Source: an uncultured Prevotellaceae bacterium
GTDB taxonomy: Bacteria; Bacteroidota; Bacteroidia; Bacteroidales; Bacteroidaceae
Direction: 5' to 3'
NCBI GenBank assembly: GCA_902770195.1
Contig: CACXSA010000017.1
Coordinates: forward strand, 1-59,275
Length of the DNA stretch: 59,275 nucleotides
In this document: positions 25,584-33,815 of the stretch, piece by piece
Numbering within the stretch: the first letter of the stretch is position 1
Layout of the letters: every line of letters begins with the position of its first letter
Translations under genes and position numbers: made by a program
The notes under the pieces: model-generated
Database searches by the model: none
Told to the model about the DNA's origin: nothing
What the model saw: only the letters and a program-made list of their open reading frames with translations

Positions 25584-25738
25584 CTTGCTCTGGTAAGCGT
25601 CACCCTTCGGGATGCCGAGTCAAAGATAGTCATGCGACGTATTACCCTGTTAGTGATTCACTGCTAGCACCACAACGCCCACTCTATTGGCATCTACTAT
25701 GAATCGAAAACTGCGTGTAATTCTGCGTGTAAAAACAA

Positions 25739-25763
25739 GAAAACCGCCCTAAATAGGCGGTTT
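25739..25763 (-). terminator. terminator of the tRNA-Ser/tRNA-Glu transcript
   Basis: On the minus strand AAAACCGCC, a TATTTAG loop and GGCGGTTTT form a hairpin followed by CTTGTTTTTAC. It stands 4 bp beyond tRNA-Glu. Confidence 0.85.
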
Positions 25764-25766
25764 TGA

Positions 25767-25839
25767 GTAGTCGATAGGGGAATCGAACCCCTATGCCAAG
25801 ATTGAGAATCTTGTATCCTAACCATTAGATGAATCGACC
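25767..25839 (-). tRNA. tRNA-Glu (CTC)
   Basis: The 73-nt cloverleaf has acceptor GGTCGAT/ATCGACT (G1-U72), anticodon loop TTCTCAA, T-arm AGGGGTTCGATTCCCCT and discriminator A. The anticodon CTC reads GAG. CCA is not encoded. Confidence 0.93.
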
Positions 25840-25878
25840 ATCCTATTAATTTTGCTCTCGCAGAGACGCCCCTCGGTG

Positions 25879-25959
25879 CGGAAGGAGGGGGATTCGAACC
25901 CCCGGTACGGGAACCCGTACGGCAGTTTAGCAAACTGCTGGTTTCAGCCACTCACCCTT
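25879..25959 (-). tRNA. tRNA-Ser (GCT), 5' acceptor strand apparently missing
   Basis: D-stem GGT/ACC, anticodon stem-loop GCAGT-TTGCTAA-ACTGC, a long variable arm (TACGGG/CCCGTA) and T-arm GGGGGTTCGAATCCCCC are intact, and the 3' acceptor strand is TCCTTCC with discriminator G. The 5' side should read about GGAAGGATG before the D-stem. The DNA instead reads GCAATCAAG, which does not pair. About 8-9 nt seem lost, and only some 81 nt of an expected 89 can be placed. Confidence 0.8.
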
Positions 25960-25970
25960 GATTGCGGGTG

Positions 25971-25978
25971 CAAAGGTA
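25971..25978 (-). promoter_or_regulatory. -7 element of the tRNA-Ser promoter
   Basis: Read leftward, TACCTTTG followed by CACCCGC stands just before tRNA-Ser. The same 15 bases precede the tRNA-Asp pair at 54193, which marks it as a stable-RNA promoter. Confidence 0.7.
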
Positions 25979-26048
25979 CTACTATTTTTTGAACCCTGCA
26001 AATTTTTGAGCTATTTTTTTTGCTTTTCTCTCATTTTTCTTTTTTAGG

Positions 26049-26121
26049 AGCGGAATACGGGACTCGAACCCGCGACCCTCGGCTTGGGAAGCCAATGCTC
26101 TACCAACTGAGCTAATTCCGC
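26049..26121 (-). tRNA. tRNA-Gly (CCC)
   Basis: The acceptor GCGGAAT/ATTCCGC, anticodon loop TTCCCAA and T-arm CGGGTTCGAGTCCCG are intact, and the discriminator is U. The anticodon CCC reads GGG. It has 73 nt. Confidence 0.94.
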
Positions 26122-26191
26122 GTGTTTTGTAAACATGTGAGAAAAAAGAGTCAGAACAGATGGTCCTGACTCCTTTGTTGACGTTTGAGAG

Positions 26192-26264
<73 letters not shown>

Positions 26265-26298
26265 AGCTTTTCAAAGATCACTTGCTCGAAAGCGGATG

Positions 26299-26306
26299 CA
26301 AAGGTA
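26299..26306 (-). promoter_or_regulatory. -7 element of the tRNA-Thr promoter
   Basis: Read leftward, TACCTTTG followed by CATCCGC precedes tRNA-Thr by about 35 bp. The expected -33 site falls in the 7-bp repeat at 26316 and has no TTTG. Confidence 0.6.
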
Positions 26307-26315
26307 CTTATTTAA

Positions 26316-26347
26316 AATGAGAAATGAGAAATGAGAAATGAGAAATG
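26316..26347. repeat. heptanucleotide tandem repeat AATGAGA x4
   Basis: Four perfect copies of AATGAGA and a partial fifth lie between the tRNA cluster and the end of uvrA. Confidence 0.9.
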
Positions 26348-26365
26348 TAAGTTCATTAACATTTT

Positions 26366-29206
26366 TTAGCCATGTACCTCTTGTGTCAGTTTTTCTTTGA
26401 GGAATTTTCCCGTCAGGCTTTTCTCGCAGGCCGCTATTTGTTCCGGTGTTCCGCAGGCAACCACTTCGCCACCGCGATCACCTCCGTCGGGTCCTATGTC
26501 GATGATATAGTCGGCACATTTGATGATTTCCATGTTGTGCTCGATAATGAGGATGGTGTGACCCCGTGCTATCAGGGCGTTGAAGGCTTCCATCAGTTTC
26601 GCTATATCATGGAAGTGCAGACCCGTTGTGGGCTCGTCGAAGATGAACAGGGTAGGCTCTTGCTTCTCTTGTCCGATGAAGTAGGCCAGTTTTACACGCT
26701 GGTTCTCACCTCCCGAGAGCGTTGACGAGCTTTGTCCCATCTTGATATATCCCAGTCCGACATCCTCCAGTGGCTTCAGTCTGTTTACGATGGTTTTCTG
26801 TTTGTGTTCCGTGAAGAACTGGATGGCTTCGGAGATGGTCATGTTCAGGATGTCATCAATGTTCTTGTCCTGGAACTTTACGTCCAAGATGTCGTGTTTG
26901 AAGCGTTTACCGTGACAGGCCTCGCACTCCAATATCAAGTCGGCCATGAACTGCATCTCTACGGTGATGACACCAGCACCTTTACATTCGTCACAGCGGC
27001 CTCCATCGGCATTGAACGAGAAAAACTGACTGGTAAAGCCCATTTGCTTAGCCAAAGGCTGATCGGCATATAGGTCACGAATGGCATCATAGGCCTTGAC
27101 ATAGGTGGCAGGATTCGAGCGGGAGGATTTGCCGATGGGGTTCTGGTCAATGAACTCCACGTGCTTCACGGCCAGATAGTCACCTTCCAATCCCATGTAC
27201 TCACCAGGAGCGTCGCATACTTCACCCAGATGGCGTTTCAGGGCAGGGTAGAGGATACCCTTGACGAGTGATGATTTTCCACTTCCGCTGACACCAGTGA
27301 TGACTGTCATTACGTTTAGTGGAATCTCGACGTCTATGCCCTTAAGGTTATTCATGCGTGCTCCCTTTACCACTATTTTCCTGTTCCACGGACGGTGACT
27401 CGTAGGAATGGGAATGTTCTCTTCGTGAGTCAGGTAGCGAAGCGTGTGACTTTGGTTAAGTGAAGAGTGAAGAGTGAAGAGTGAAGAATTGTCAGTGGGA
27501 AGGGGACCTTCGAAGACGATTTCTCCCCCCAGTCGGCCAGCATCCGGACCAACGTCTATCAGGTAGTCGGCAGCACGCATAATCTCCTCGTCGTGTTCCA
27601 CTATAATTACTGTATTGCCGATGTCCCTTAGTTCTTTCAGTACTTTGATCAGCCTGTCTGTATCACGGGAATGCAGACCGATGCTTGGCTCGTCAAGGAT
27701 ATACAGGGAACCTACGAGTGAGGAACCCAACGAAGTGGTCAGGTTGATGCGCTGACTCTCACCTCCGCTCAGCGAGTTTGACATACGGTTCAACGTGAGA
27801 TAACCCAGTCCCACATCTAACAGGAACTGTAGCCTAGAATTGATTTCCGTGAGCAGTCTTTTGCCAATCTGCTGTTCTTGATTGGTCAATTCAACCTGGT
27901 CGAACCATTGCTTCAAGCGCACGATAGGCATCTGCACCAGATCGCTGATGCTTCGTCCTCCTATTTTCACATATTCCGCCTCAGGCTTCAGTCGCGTACC
28001 ATGACATTTGGGACATGTCGTCTTACCACGATAGCGGCTAAGCATGACGCGATACTGTATCTTGTATTGATTGTCCTTCACCATCTGGAAGAAGGCGTCA
28101 ATAGACACTTGGTCGTCCTTGGCACGCCCTTTGTCCGAGGGCAGTCCGTGCCATAGCTGGTCTTTCTGCTTCTGTGTTAGTTTATAGTAGGGCTCGAAAA
28201 TAGGGAAGTCGTCTTTCATGGCCCTGCGACAGAATTCCTCTTTCCACATCTTCATTTTCTCACCATGCCAGCAGACGACACATCCGTCATAGACAGAGAG
28301 TGTCGTGTTGGGAATGACCAAATGCTCATCGATGCCCATCACCTTGCCGAAACCTTGGCATTCAGGGCAAGCACCCGCAGGAGAGTTGAACGAGAAAAGA
28401 TTGTCGGAAGGCTCTTCGAATGCCATCCCGTCAGCTTCGAAACGCATGGAAAAATCGTAGCTAATATTAGATGGCAGGAACATCAGCCGGCACTCTCCGT
28501 GACCTTCGTAGAAAGCTATTTCTGCTGAATCGACCAGTCGTGATATGACATCCTTGGCATCATCTACAGACAAACGGTCTATCACGAGATAGAGGTCTGA
28601 GGTTTGAGGGGTGAGGTTTGAGGGGTGAGATGAGAGATAGTCGTCAATGCGCATAATATTGCCACTGACAGCAATACGTGCATAACCGTTCTGTAAAAAC
28701 AATTTCAGCTGTTGCTCAATGCTTCGTTCCTTTGTAGCACGGATAGGAGCCATCACCACATATTTGGTACCCTGCGCATACTGGCGTGTACAGGCTATGA
28801 TGTCCTCCGTGGAGTGTTTCTTAACCTCCTGTCCGCTGATGGGCGAGTAGGTACGTCCGATGCGGGCATACAACAGACGCAGGTATTCGTAAATCTCGGT
28901 GGTCGTGCCTACTGTCGAGCGCGGATTTCTGGAAATGACACGTTGCTCAATAGCAATGGCGGGTGGCAGTCCTTTGATGTAGTCGCACTCTGGTTTGTTC
29001 ATGCGTCCCAGGAATTGACGTGCATAGCTCGACAGGCTTTCCACATAACGGCGCTGCCCCTCTGCATACAAGGTGTCGAAGGCCAGCGACGATTTTCCAC
29101 TGCCTGACACGCCAGTCACTACGACCAGTTTTCCCCGGGGTATTTTCAGGTCAACATTTTTCAGGTTGTTGACCCTTGCCCCTTTTATCTCGATGCAGTC
29201 ACTCAT
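26366..29206 (-). CDS. uvrA: excinuclease ABC subunit A
   Basis: UvrA finds bulky DNA damage and loads UvrB in nucleotide excision repair. Two ABC ATPase halves are complete. Both Walker A sites read TGVSGSGKSSL. The ABC signature is NSLSGGESQRINL in the first half and STLSGGENQRVKL in the second. Zinc-binding CxxC pairs occur in CPECQGFGKV, CPKCHGTRLK, CDECKGAG and CEACHGKR. Two short stretches look foreign: residues around SHPSNLTPQTS and NSSLFTLHSSLN, which are coded by 14-bp and 7-bp tandem repeats. It lies 17 bp after clpC in the ruvC-ABC-clpC-uvrA run. Confidence 0.97.
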   Translation of the reverse strand: MSDCIEIKGARVNNLKNVDLKIPRGKLVVVTGVSGSGKSSLAFDTLYAEGQRRYVESLSSYARQFLGRMNKPECDYIKGLPPAIAIEQRVISRNPRSTVGTTTEIYEYLRLLYARIGRTYSPISGQEVKKHSTEDIIACTRQYAQGTKYVVMAPIRATKERSIEQQLKLFLQNGYARIAVSGNIMRIDDYLSSHPSNLTPQTSDLYLVIDRLSVDDAKDVISRLVDSAEIAFYEGHGECRLMFLPSNISYDFSMRFEADGMAFEEPSDNLFSFNSPAGACPECQGFGKVMGIDEHLVIPNTTLSVYDGCVVCWHGEKMKMWKEEFCRRAMKDDFPIFEPYYKLTQKQKDQLWHGLPSDKGRAKDDQVSIDAFFQMVKDNQYKIQYRVMLSRYRGKTTCPKCHGTRLKPEAEYVKIGGRSISDLVQMPIVRLKQWFDQVELTNQEQQIGKRLLTEINSRLQFLLDVGLGYLTLNRMSNSLSGGESQRINLTTSLGSSLVGSLYILDEPSIGLHSRDTDRLIKVLKELRDIGNTVIIVEHDEEIMRAADYLIDVGPDAGRLGGEIVFEGPLPTDNSSLFTLHSSLNQSHTLRYLTHEENIPIPTSHRPWNRKIVVKGARMNNLKGIDVEIPLNVMTVITGVSGSGKSSLVKGILYPALKRHLGEVCDAPGEYMGLEGDYLAVKHVEFIDQNPIGKSSRSNPATYVKAYDAIRDLYADQPLAKQMGFTSQFFSFNADGGRCDECKGAGVITVEMQFMADLILECEACHGKRFKHDILDVKFQDKNIDDILNMTISEAIQFFTEHKQKTIVNRLKPLEDVGLGYIKMGQSSSTLSGGENQRVKLAYFIGQEKQEPTLFIFDEPTTGLHFHDIAKLMEAFNALIARGHTILIIEHNMEIIKCADYIIDIGPDGGDRGGEVVACGTPEQIAACEKSLTGKFLKEKLTQEVHG
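27459..27486. repeat. AGTGAAG x4 inside uvrA
   Basis: Four perfect 7-bp units lie within the coding sequence and encode the Ser-Leu-rich stretch near NSSLFTLHSS. Gain or loss of one unit would shift the uvrA frame. Confidence 0.9.
28601..28628. repeat. 14-bp direct repeat inside uvrA
   Basis: GGTTTGAGGGGTGA occurs twice in tandem (28601-28614 and 28615-28628), coding for the SHPSNLTPQTS stretch. The unit length is 2 x 7 and not divisible by three. Confidence 0.9.
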
Positions 29207-29223
29207 TGGCAGTTTTGTCTCCT

Positions 29224-31749
29224 TTATTTGTTGAACGACAATTCGTCCTTGCCTTCCACCTTATTAATATATATAGTAGAACCTGCCTCCAGGTCACCGT
29301 TAACAATCAGTTCAGAGATGCCGTCCTCGATATACGATTGGATGGCTCTTTTCAGAGGACGGGCACCAAACTGTACATCGTAGCCTTTCTCTGCTACAAA
29401 TGATTTAGCCTCGTCGCTCAGTTCTATCTGGTAGCCTAAGTCACCAATGCGCTTGTACAGACCTTTCAACTCCACGTCTATGATTTGCTTGATGGCTGTC
29501 AGGTCCAGCTGGTCGAAGGTGATAATCTCATCCAAGCGATTCAGGAATTCCGGTGAGAACTGTTTCGACAGTGCCTTCTGCACAATCTGACGGGCATGCT
29601 CCTTGTCCTGCTCGTTCAGCATCAGCGTAGAACTGGAGGTGTTGAAACCTACACCGCGTCCAAACTCCTTCAGCTGACGTGTTCCCGCATTCGAGGTCAT
29701 AATAATCACCGTGTTGCGGAAATCCACAAAGCGTCCATTACCATCGGTCAGACGACCTTCGTCCAGCACTTGCAGCAACAGGTTGAACACATTGCTGTGG
29801 GCTTTCTCTATCTCATCGAGAAGAACGATGGAGTAGGGACGACGGCGAACACGTTCTGTCAGTTGTCCGCCTTCCTCGTAGCCTACATATCCTGGAGGTG
29901 CACCAATCAGTCTTGACACATTGAACGACTCGGTGTATTCGCTCATATCCACTCGAATCAGTGCGTCACCAGAACCGAACATAAACTCAGCGAGTTTCTT
30001 GGCGAGATAAGTTTTACCAACACCCGTAGGACCTAGGAACATGAAAGCACCTATCGGGTGGTTCGGGTCTTTCAGTCCTACGCGATTGCGCTGGATGGCA
30101 CGTACCATCTTGTCGATAGCCTTGTCCTGGGCAATCACCTGACTCTTAAGTTGCAGAGCCATGCCTTTCAGTCGGATGCCTTCCTCCTGTGCCATGCGTT
30201 GTACGGGAACACCTGTCATCATGGAAACCACATTGGCCACCTCGTCGGCAGTCACCGTCTCCCTTACATCGGTCTCGCCTTCGAGCCACTTGCGGTTCAG
30301 TTCCTGCAGTTCCTGTTCCAACACGGTCTGACGATCTCTGTAGCCGGCAGCCAGCTCGAAGTTTTGGTTGCTGACAGCCAGATGCTTCTTCTCCGTCACC
30401 TGTTTGATTTCATTCTCCTTTTCTGTGATTTCAGGAGGAATATTCGCGTTTCTCAGATGAACACGAGAACCAACCTCATCAAGAGCATCGATGGCTTTGT
30501 CGGGCATAAAGCGGTCGTTGACATACCTTGCTGTCAATTTGACACATGCCTCCAAAGCTTCATCGGTATAGCTCACATGATGGTGACGCTCATAGCGGTC
30601 GCGTAAGTTGTGGAGAATTTCCAGGGTCTCTTCGTTTGTCGTGGGTTCAACCTGAACTTTCTGGAAGCGACGTTCCAAGGCTCCGTCTTTCTCTATCGAG
30701 TTGCGGTATTCGTCCAGGGTAGTGGCACCGATACACTGTATGGTTCCCCGTGCCAGCGCAGGTTTCAGGATGTTAGCCGCATCCATCGAACCAGGTGTGG
30801 AACCAGCACCTATCAGCGTGTGTATCTCATCGACAAAGATAATGATGTCGGGGTTCTGTTCGAGTTCCTTCACCAGCATCTTCATGCGCTCTTCAAACTG
30901 TCCGCGATATTTCGTCCCTGCTACCACACCTGTCATATCCAATGTTACGAGGCGCTTGTTAAACAAGGTGGGTGAGCAATGGTGGTTGGCAATCATCTGG
31001 GCCAGTCCTTCTACGATGGCACTTTTGCCTACACCAGGTTCGCCTATCAATATCGGGTTGTTCTTCTTGCGGCGACCCAGAATCTCGATTACACGTTGTA
31101 TCTCTTTCTCACGGCCTACACAGGGATCCAGCTTTCCTTCTGCAGCATGAAGGGTAAGGTCTGTGCCGAAGTTGTCGAGGACAGGAGTCTTCGACTTCGC
31201 CTTCTGCTTGGTGGCAGTCTGTGTGTTGCCTGCTGACGACTGTTGGCTGTCATTGCCTGCCTGGCCTCTGGTCTCTTCCTCTTCATAGTCCTCGTCAGGC
31301 AGTCCTATACCGTTCTTGACACTGAGCATAGTCAGTGCATCTTCATAATTTACGTTGTTCATTTCTAATACTTGTTTGGCTCCGTTGTTTCCCATGTCGT
31401 GCAGGATAGCCAGCAAGAGGTGCTGTTCCTCCACACGCGTTGTTCGTTGAAGACGAGCTTCGAGCACAGCAAGTTTCAGGATGTTGCTGGCCTTCTCGTT
31501 GAGAACGAGTTCGCTGGTGTTGATAGGCATGTTTAATTCATCCTCCCTGACACGCATCTCCAGTTCCGTCTTCATTGACAGCATATTCACATCTAACCGC
31601 TGGAGAACATCCCTTACGGGTCCATCCTTCAAGCGCATCAGACCCAACATTAGATGTTCGGGTCCTACGCTTCTGCTGGCTAGTCTGGTAGCTTCCTCTC
31701 GTGAGAAAGCGAGTATTTCGGAAACCTTTGGTGAAAATTGACTGGTCAC
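29224..31749 (-). CDS. clpC: ClpC-type AAA+ chaperone, ATP-dependent protease subunit
   Basis: ClpC unfolds substrates for ClpP. An N-terminal double Clp_N domain fills about residues 1-145, then a low-complexity Gln/Ser/Thr linker (about 155-190). AAA module 1 has Walker A GEPGVGKSA, a UVR-type middle domain with NFELAAGYRDRQ follows, and AAA module 2 has GPTGVGKT. The 841-residue length fits ClpC rather than ClpA or ClpB. A promoter was not found in the 50 bp upstream, so transcription may come from the ruvC side. Which adaptor it uses is not visible. Confidence 0.95.
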   Translation of the reverse strand: MTSQFSPKVSEILAFSREEATRLASRSVGPEHLMLGLMRLKDGPVRDVLQRLDVNMLSMKTELEMRVREDELNMPINTSELVLNEKASNILKLAVLEARLQRTTRVEEQHLLLAILHDMGNNGAKQVLEMNNVNYEDALTMLSVKNGIGLPDEDYEEEETRGQAGNDSQQSSAGNTQTATKQKAKSKTPVLDNFGTDLTLHAAEGKLDPCVGREKEIQRVIEILGRRKKNNPILIGEPGVGKSAIVEGLAQMIANHHCSPTLFNKRLVTLDMTGVVAGTKYRGQFEERMKMLVKELEQNPDIIIFVDEIHTLIGAGSTPGSMDAANILKPALARGTIQCIGATTLDEYRNSIEKDGALERRFQKVQVEPTTNEETLEILHNLRDRYERHHHVSYTDEALEACVKLTARYVNDRFMPDKAIDALDEVGSRVHLRNANIPPEITEKENEIKQVTEKKHLAVSNQNFELAAGYRDRQTVLEQELQELNRKWLEGETDVRETVTADEVANVVSMMTGVPVQRMAQEEGIRLKGMALQLKSQVIAQDKAIDKMVRAIQRNRVGLKDPNHPIGAFMFLGPTGVGKTYLAKKLAEFMFGSGDALIRVDMSEYTESFNVSRLIGAPPGYVGYEEGGQLTERVRRRPYSIVLLDEIEKAHSNVFNLLLQVLDEGRLTDGNGRFVDFRNTVIIMTSNAGTRQLKEFGRGVGFNTSSSTLMLNEQDKEHARQIVQKALSKQFSPEFLNRLDEIITFDQLDLTAIKQIIDVELKGLYKRIGDLGYQIELSDEAKSFVAEKGYDVQFGARPLKRAIQSYIEDGISELIVNGDLEAGSTIYINKVEGKDELSFNK

Positions 31750-31799
31750 TATTATTATCGAATTATATTGTGCATACTATGTTTTGTCCTTTCTGCATG

Positions 31800-33146
31800 C
31801 TACAAATTCCGTGCCAAGAATAATTTGTTCGTAATGCCCTTCGGTAATTCTGTCTCATAATGAGTTACCATAATCATGGTTTTGTTCCTACGCTGACAGA
31901 ACGTCTCAATGATGTCCTTGGTGAGTCTTCGGTTCCAGAGATCCAGTCCATGTAGTGGCTCATCCAGAATCAGCAACTGAGGGTCTTTGACAAAGGCCCT
32001 TGCCAGGAGTACTAATCTTTGTTCACCACTAGAGAGTTGCAGGAAATGGCGTTCTGCCAAATGGGCAATGCCGAAAATATTTAGCCACCAGCGACATTTT
32101 TCATAGTCCTGCTCGTTGGGAACGGCATACAGACCGATGGAGTCCATCAGTCCGCTGGCTACGATGCGGATGGCCGGCAGGTCGCGTTTATAAGAGCGAT
32201 GCATCTCGGGCGACACGTAACCAATGTGTTTCTTGATGTCCCAGATGCTTTCTCCTGAACCTCTCGGACGGTCAAACAGCGTGATGTCACAGGCATAGCT
32301 TTGTGGATTGTCTGCACACACCAGTGAAAGTAATGTCGATTTGCCACTGCCATTCTGTCCTGACAATGCCCATCTGTCGCCATTCATCACTGTCCAGTCC
32401 AGCTCTTTCAGTATGATTCTCTCGCCATACCTGATGCTTACATTTTTCATGTCCACCACCTTTTGGCAGTCGTAGTCATTGTCTGCATAGGGCAATTCAA
32501 GTATCGCCTTCTTTTTCTCTTCGCTCAACACCTGTGCGGGCACTTCCTGCTGTTCGGCATAGAAAGCCGCCGGGTTGGGATATTCCTTGGTCTGGGAACC
32601 TTCGATAAGCGTCACTTTTTCCACGAATTCAGGAATGTCGTCCGTCTTGGAAAGTACCAGCATGACCTCTATGTCGCGCTCGGTTGTCAGTAACAGCAGC
32701 AAGTCTTTAAGCTGGTCTCTCGTTTCCGCATCCAGTCCGATAAACGGGTTGTCCATAATGAGCAGCTTAGGATTGGCGAATAGTGTTTTCGTCAACTGGA
32801 ACTTTCTCAGCTCACCGCTGGACAAGGTGATGATATACTTATCTAGAAACTCCTCCATGTGGAACAGTTTATAAAGGTGCTTTTGCAGATTCCTGCGTTC
32901 CTCCGTGTCATCACCGGCCAACCGGTAGGCTTTCTCAAGGAGATCGCCCACCGTGGGCGTCTCATGGTCTATGTCGTGCTGATTCCAACGCAGTTGAAGA
33001 TAATATTGTCCATCTACATTCACACCATAGGAGTCTGTGAAGGCAATATAGCGCACACGGTCGGAGGCCAACCGCTTGCGCAGCTGGTCAATATAGAGCG
33101 TCTTTCCGCTACCATTTCGTCCTACAACGGCAGTTACTTTTTGCAT
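31800..33146 (-). CDS. tandem ABC ATPase (ModF/YlmA-like)
   Basis: Two ATP-binding cassettes lie in one chain without membrane helices. Walker A is GRNGSGKT in the first and GQNGSGKST in the second. The signatures are LSSGELRK and LSSGEQRL, and the Walker B regions are LLIMDNP and LLILDEP. The first cassette has Asn where the catalytic Glu is usual (MDNP), so it may bind but not hydrolyse ATP. The arrangement fits the ModF-like group, whose exact job is unclear. Its start overlaps ruvC by 13 bp. Confidence 0.87.
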   Translation of the reverse strand: MQKVTAVVGRNGSGKTLYIDQLRKRLASDRVRYIAFTDSYGVNVDGQYYLQLRWNQHDIDHETPTVGDLLEKAYRLAGDDTEERRNLQKHLYKLFHMEEFLDKYIITLSSGELRKFQLTKTLFANPKLLIMDNPFIGLDAETRDQLKDLLLLLTTERDIEVMLVLSKTDDIPEFVEKVTLIEGSQTKEYPNPAAFYAEQQEVPAQVLSEEKKKAILELPYADNDYDCQKVVDMKNVSIRYGERIILKELDWTVMNGDRWALSGQNGSGKSTLLSLVCADNPQSYACDITLFDRPRGSGESIWDIKKHIGYVSPEMHRSYKRDLPAIRIVASGLMDSIGLYAVPNEQDYEKCRWWLNIFGIAHLAERHFLQLSSGEQRLVLLARAFVKDPQLLILDEPLHGLDLWNRRLTKDIIETFCQRRNKTMIMVTHYETELPKGITNKLFLARNL

Positions 33147-33700
33147 GTCTTGCTTACTTTGTCTTGGTTTTTAACAATGAAATCTTTCCATCCTTTATAA
33201 TGAACCTGACTCTCTGGACGGTTCATTTGCATAAAGTGGCAATAGGCGGCACCTAAGGCATCAGTGGCATCCATAAACTTTGTTAAGGCCTCTTTGTCGA
33301 ATTTCAGCAGGCGTTGTAGCATACCCGCCACCTGTTCCTTTGAGGCAGCTCCGTTTCCCGTAATAGCCATCTTGATCTTCATGGGAGCATATTCATGAAT
33401 AGGTACACCATGGTGGATGGCTGCCGCTATGGCCGTACCTTGTGCTCTTCCCAGCTTCAGCATGGTCTGCACGTTCTTCCCGAAAAACGGTGCCTCAATA
33501 GCCATTTCGTCAGGCAGGTAGGCATTGATGATGCCGGTCACTCGCTCAAAGATGTGTCCTAGTTTCAAGTAGCCATCGCTGAACTTACGCAAGTCGATGA
33601 CCCCCATGGTAATCATCTCTGCTTTTCCGTCCGTCACCTTGATGACTCCATAACCCATGATGTTTGTTCCAGGGTCAATGCCCAGAATAATCTTTTCCAT
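33134..33700 (-). CDS. ruvC: Holliday junction resolvase RuvC
   Basis: RuvC cuts Holliday junctions with RuvAB. The RNase H-like fold is shown by [14 protein letters not shown] (first catalytic Asp), the [11 protein letters not shown] region (catalytic Glu) and the closing [13 protein letters not shown] (two catalytic Asp). The start is the ATG at 33700. The alternative at 33712 lies inside the promoter's -7 element. The promoter is so close that the message is nearly leaderless. Confidence 0.96.
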   Translation of the reverse strand: MEKIILGIDPGTNIMGYGVIKVTDGKAEMITMGVIDLRKFSDGYLKLGHIFERVTGIINAYLPDEMAIEAPFFGKNVQTMLKLGRAQGTAIAAAIHHGVPIHEYAPMKIKMAITGNGAASKEQVAGMLQRLLKFDKEALTKFMDATDALGAAYCHFMQMNRPESQVHYKGWKDFIVKNQDKVSKTCKK

Positions 33701-33709
33701 AAACAGGGT

Positions 33710-33741
33710 CAAAGGTACAAATTAATGGGGAAAATACCAAA
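33710..33741 (-). promoter_or_regulatory. promoter of ruvC
   Basis: Read leftward: TTTG (33741-33738), a 20-bp spacer and TACCTTTG (33717-33710). The ATG follows 9 bp later. A full-consensus match. Confidence 0.85.
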
Positions 33742-33759
33742 ATAAAAGTGTGATAAATG

Positions 33760-33788
33760 TTGTGGATAACATTTTTTTATTATCTTTG
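33760..33788 (+). promoter_or_regulatory. promoter of the TonB-dependent receptor gene
   Basis: TATCTTTG (33781-33788) is a good -7 element. TTGTGG (33760-33765) may act as -33 with a spacer of about 18 bp. It is back to back with the ruvC promoter. Confidence 0.6.
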
Positions 33789-33815
33789 CATCCAAAACTC
33801 AAAAGTAAACTAGCT

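Noticed and set aside
33713-33815. Cobalamin or thiamine riboswitch before the TonB receptor gene
   Set aside because: Only about 100 bp separate it from ruvC, and both promoters occupy most of that. No room or conserved box for a riboswitch.
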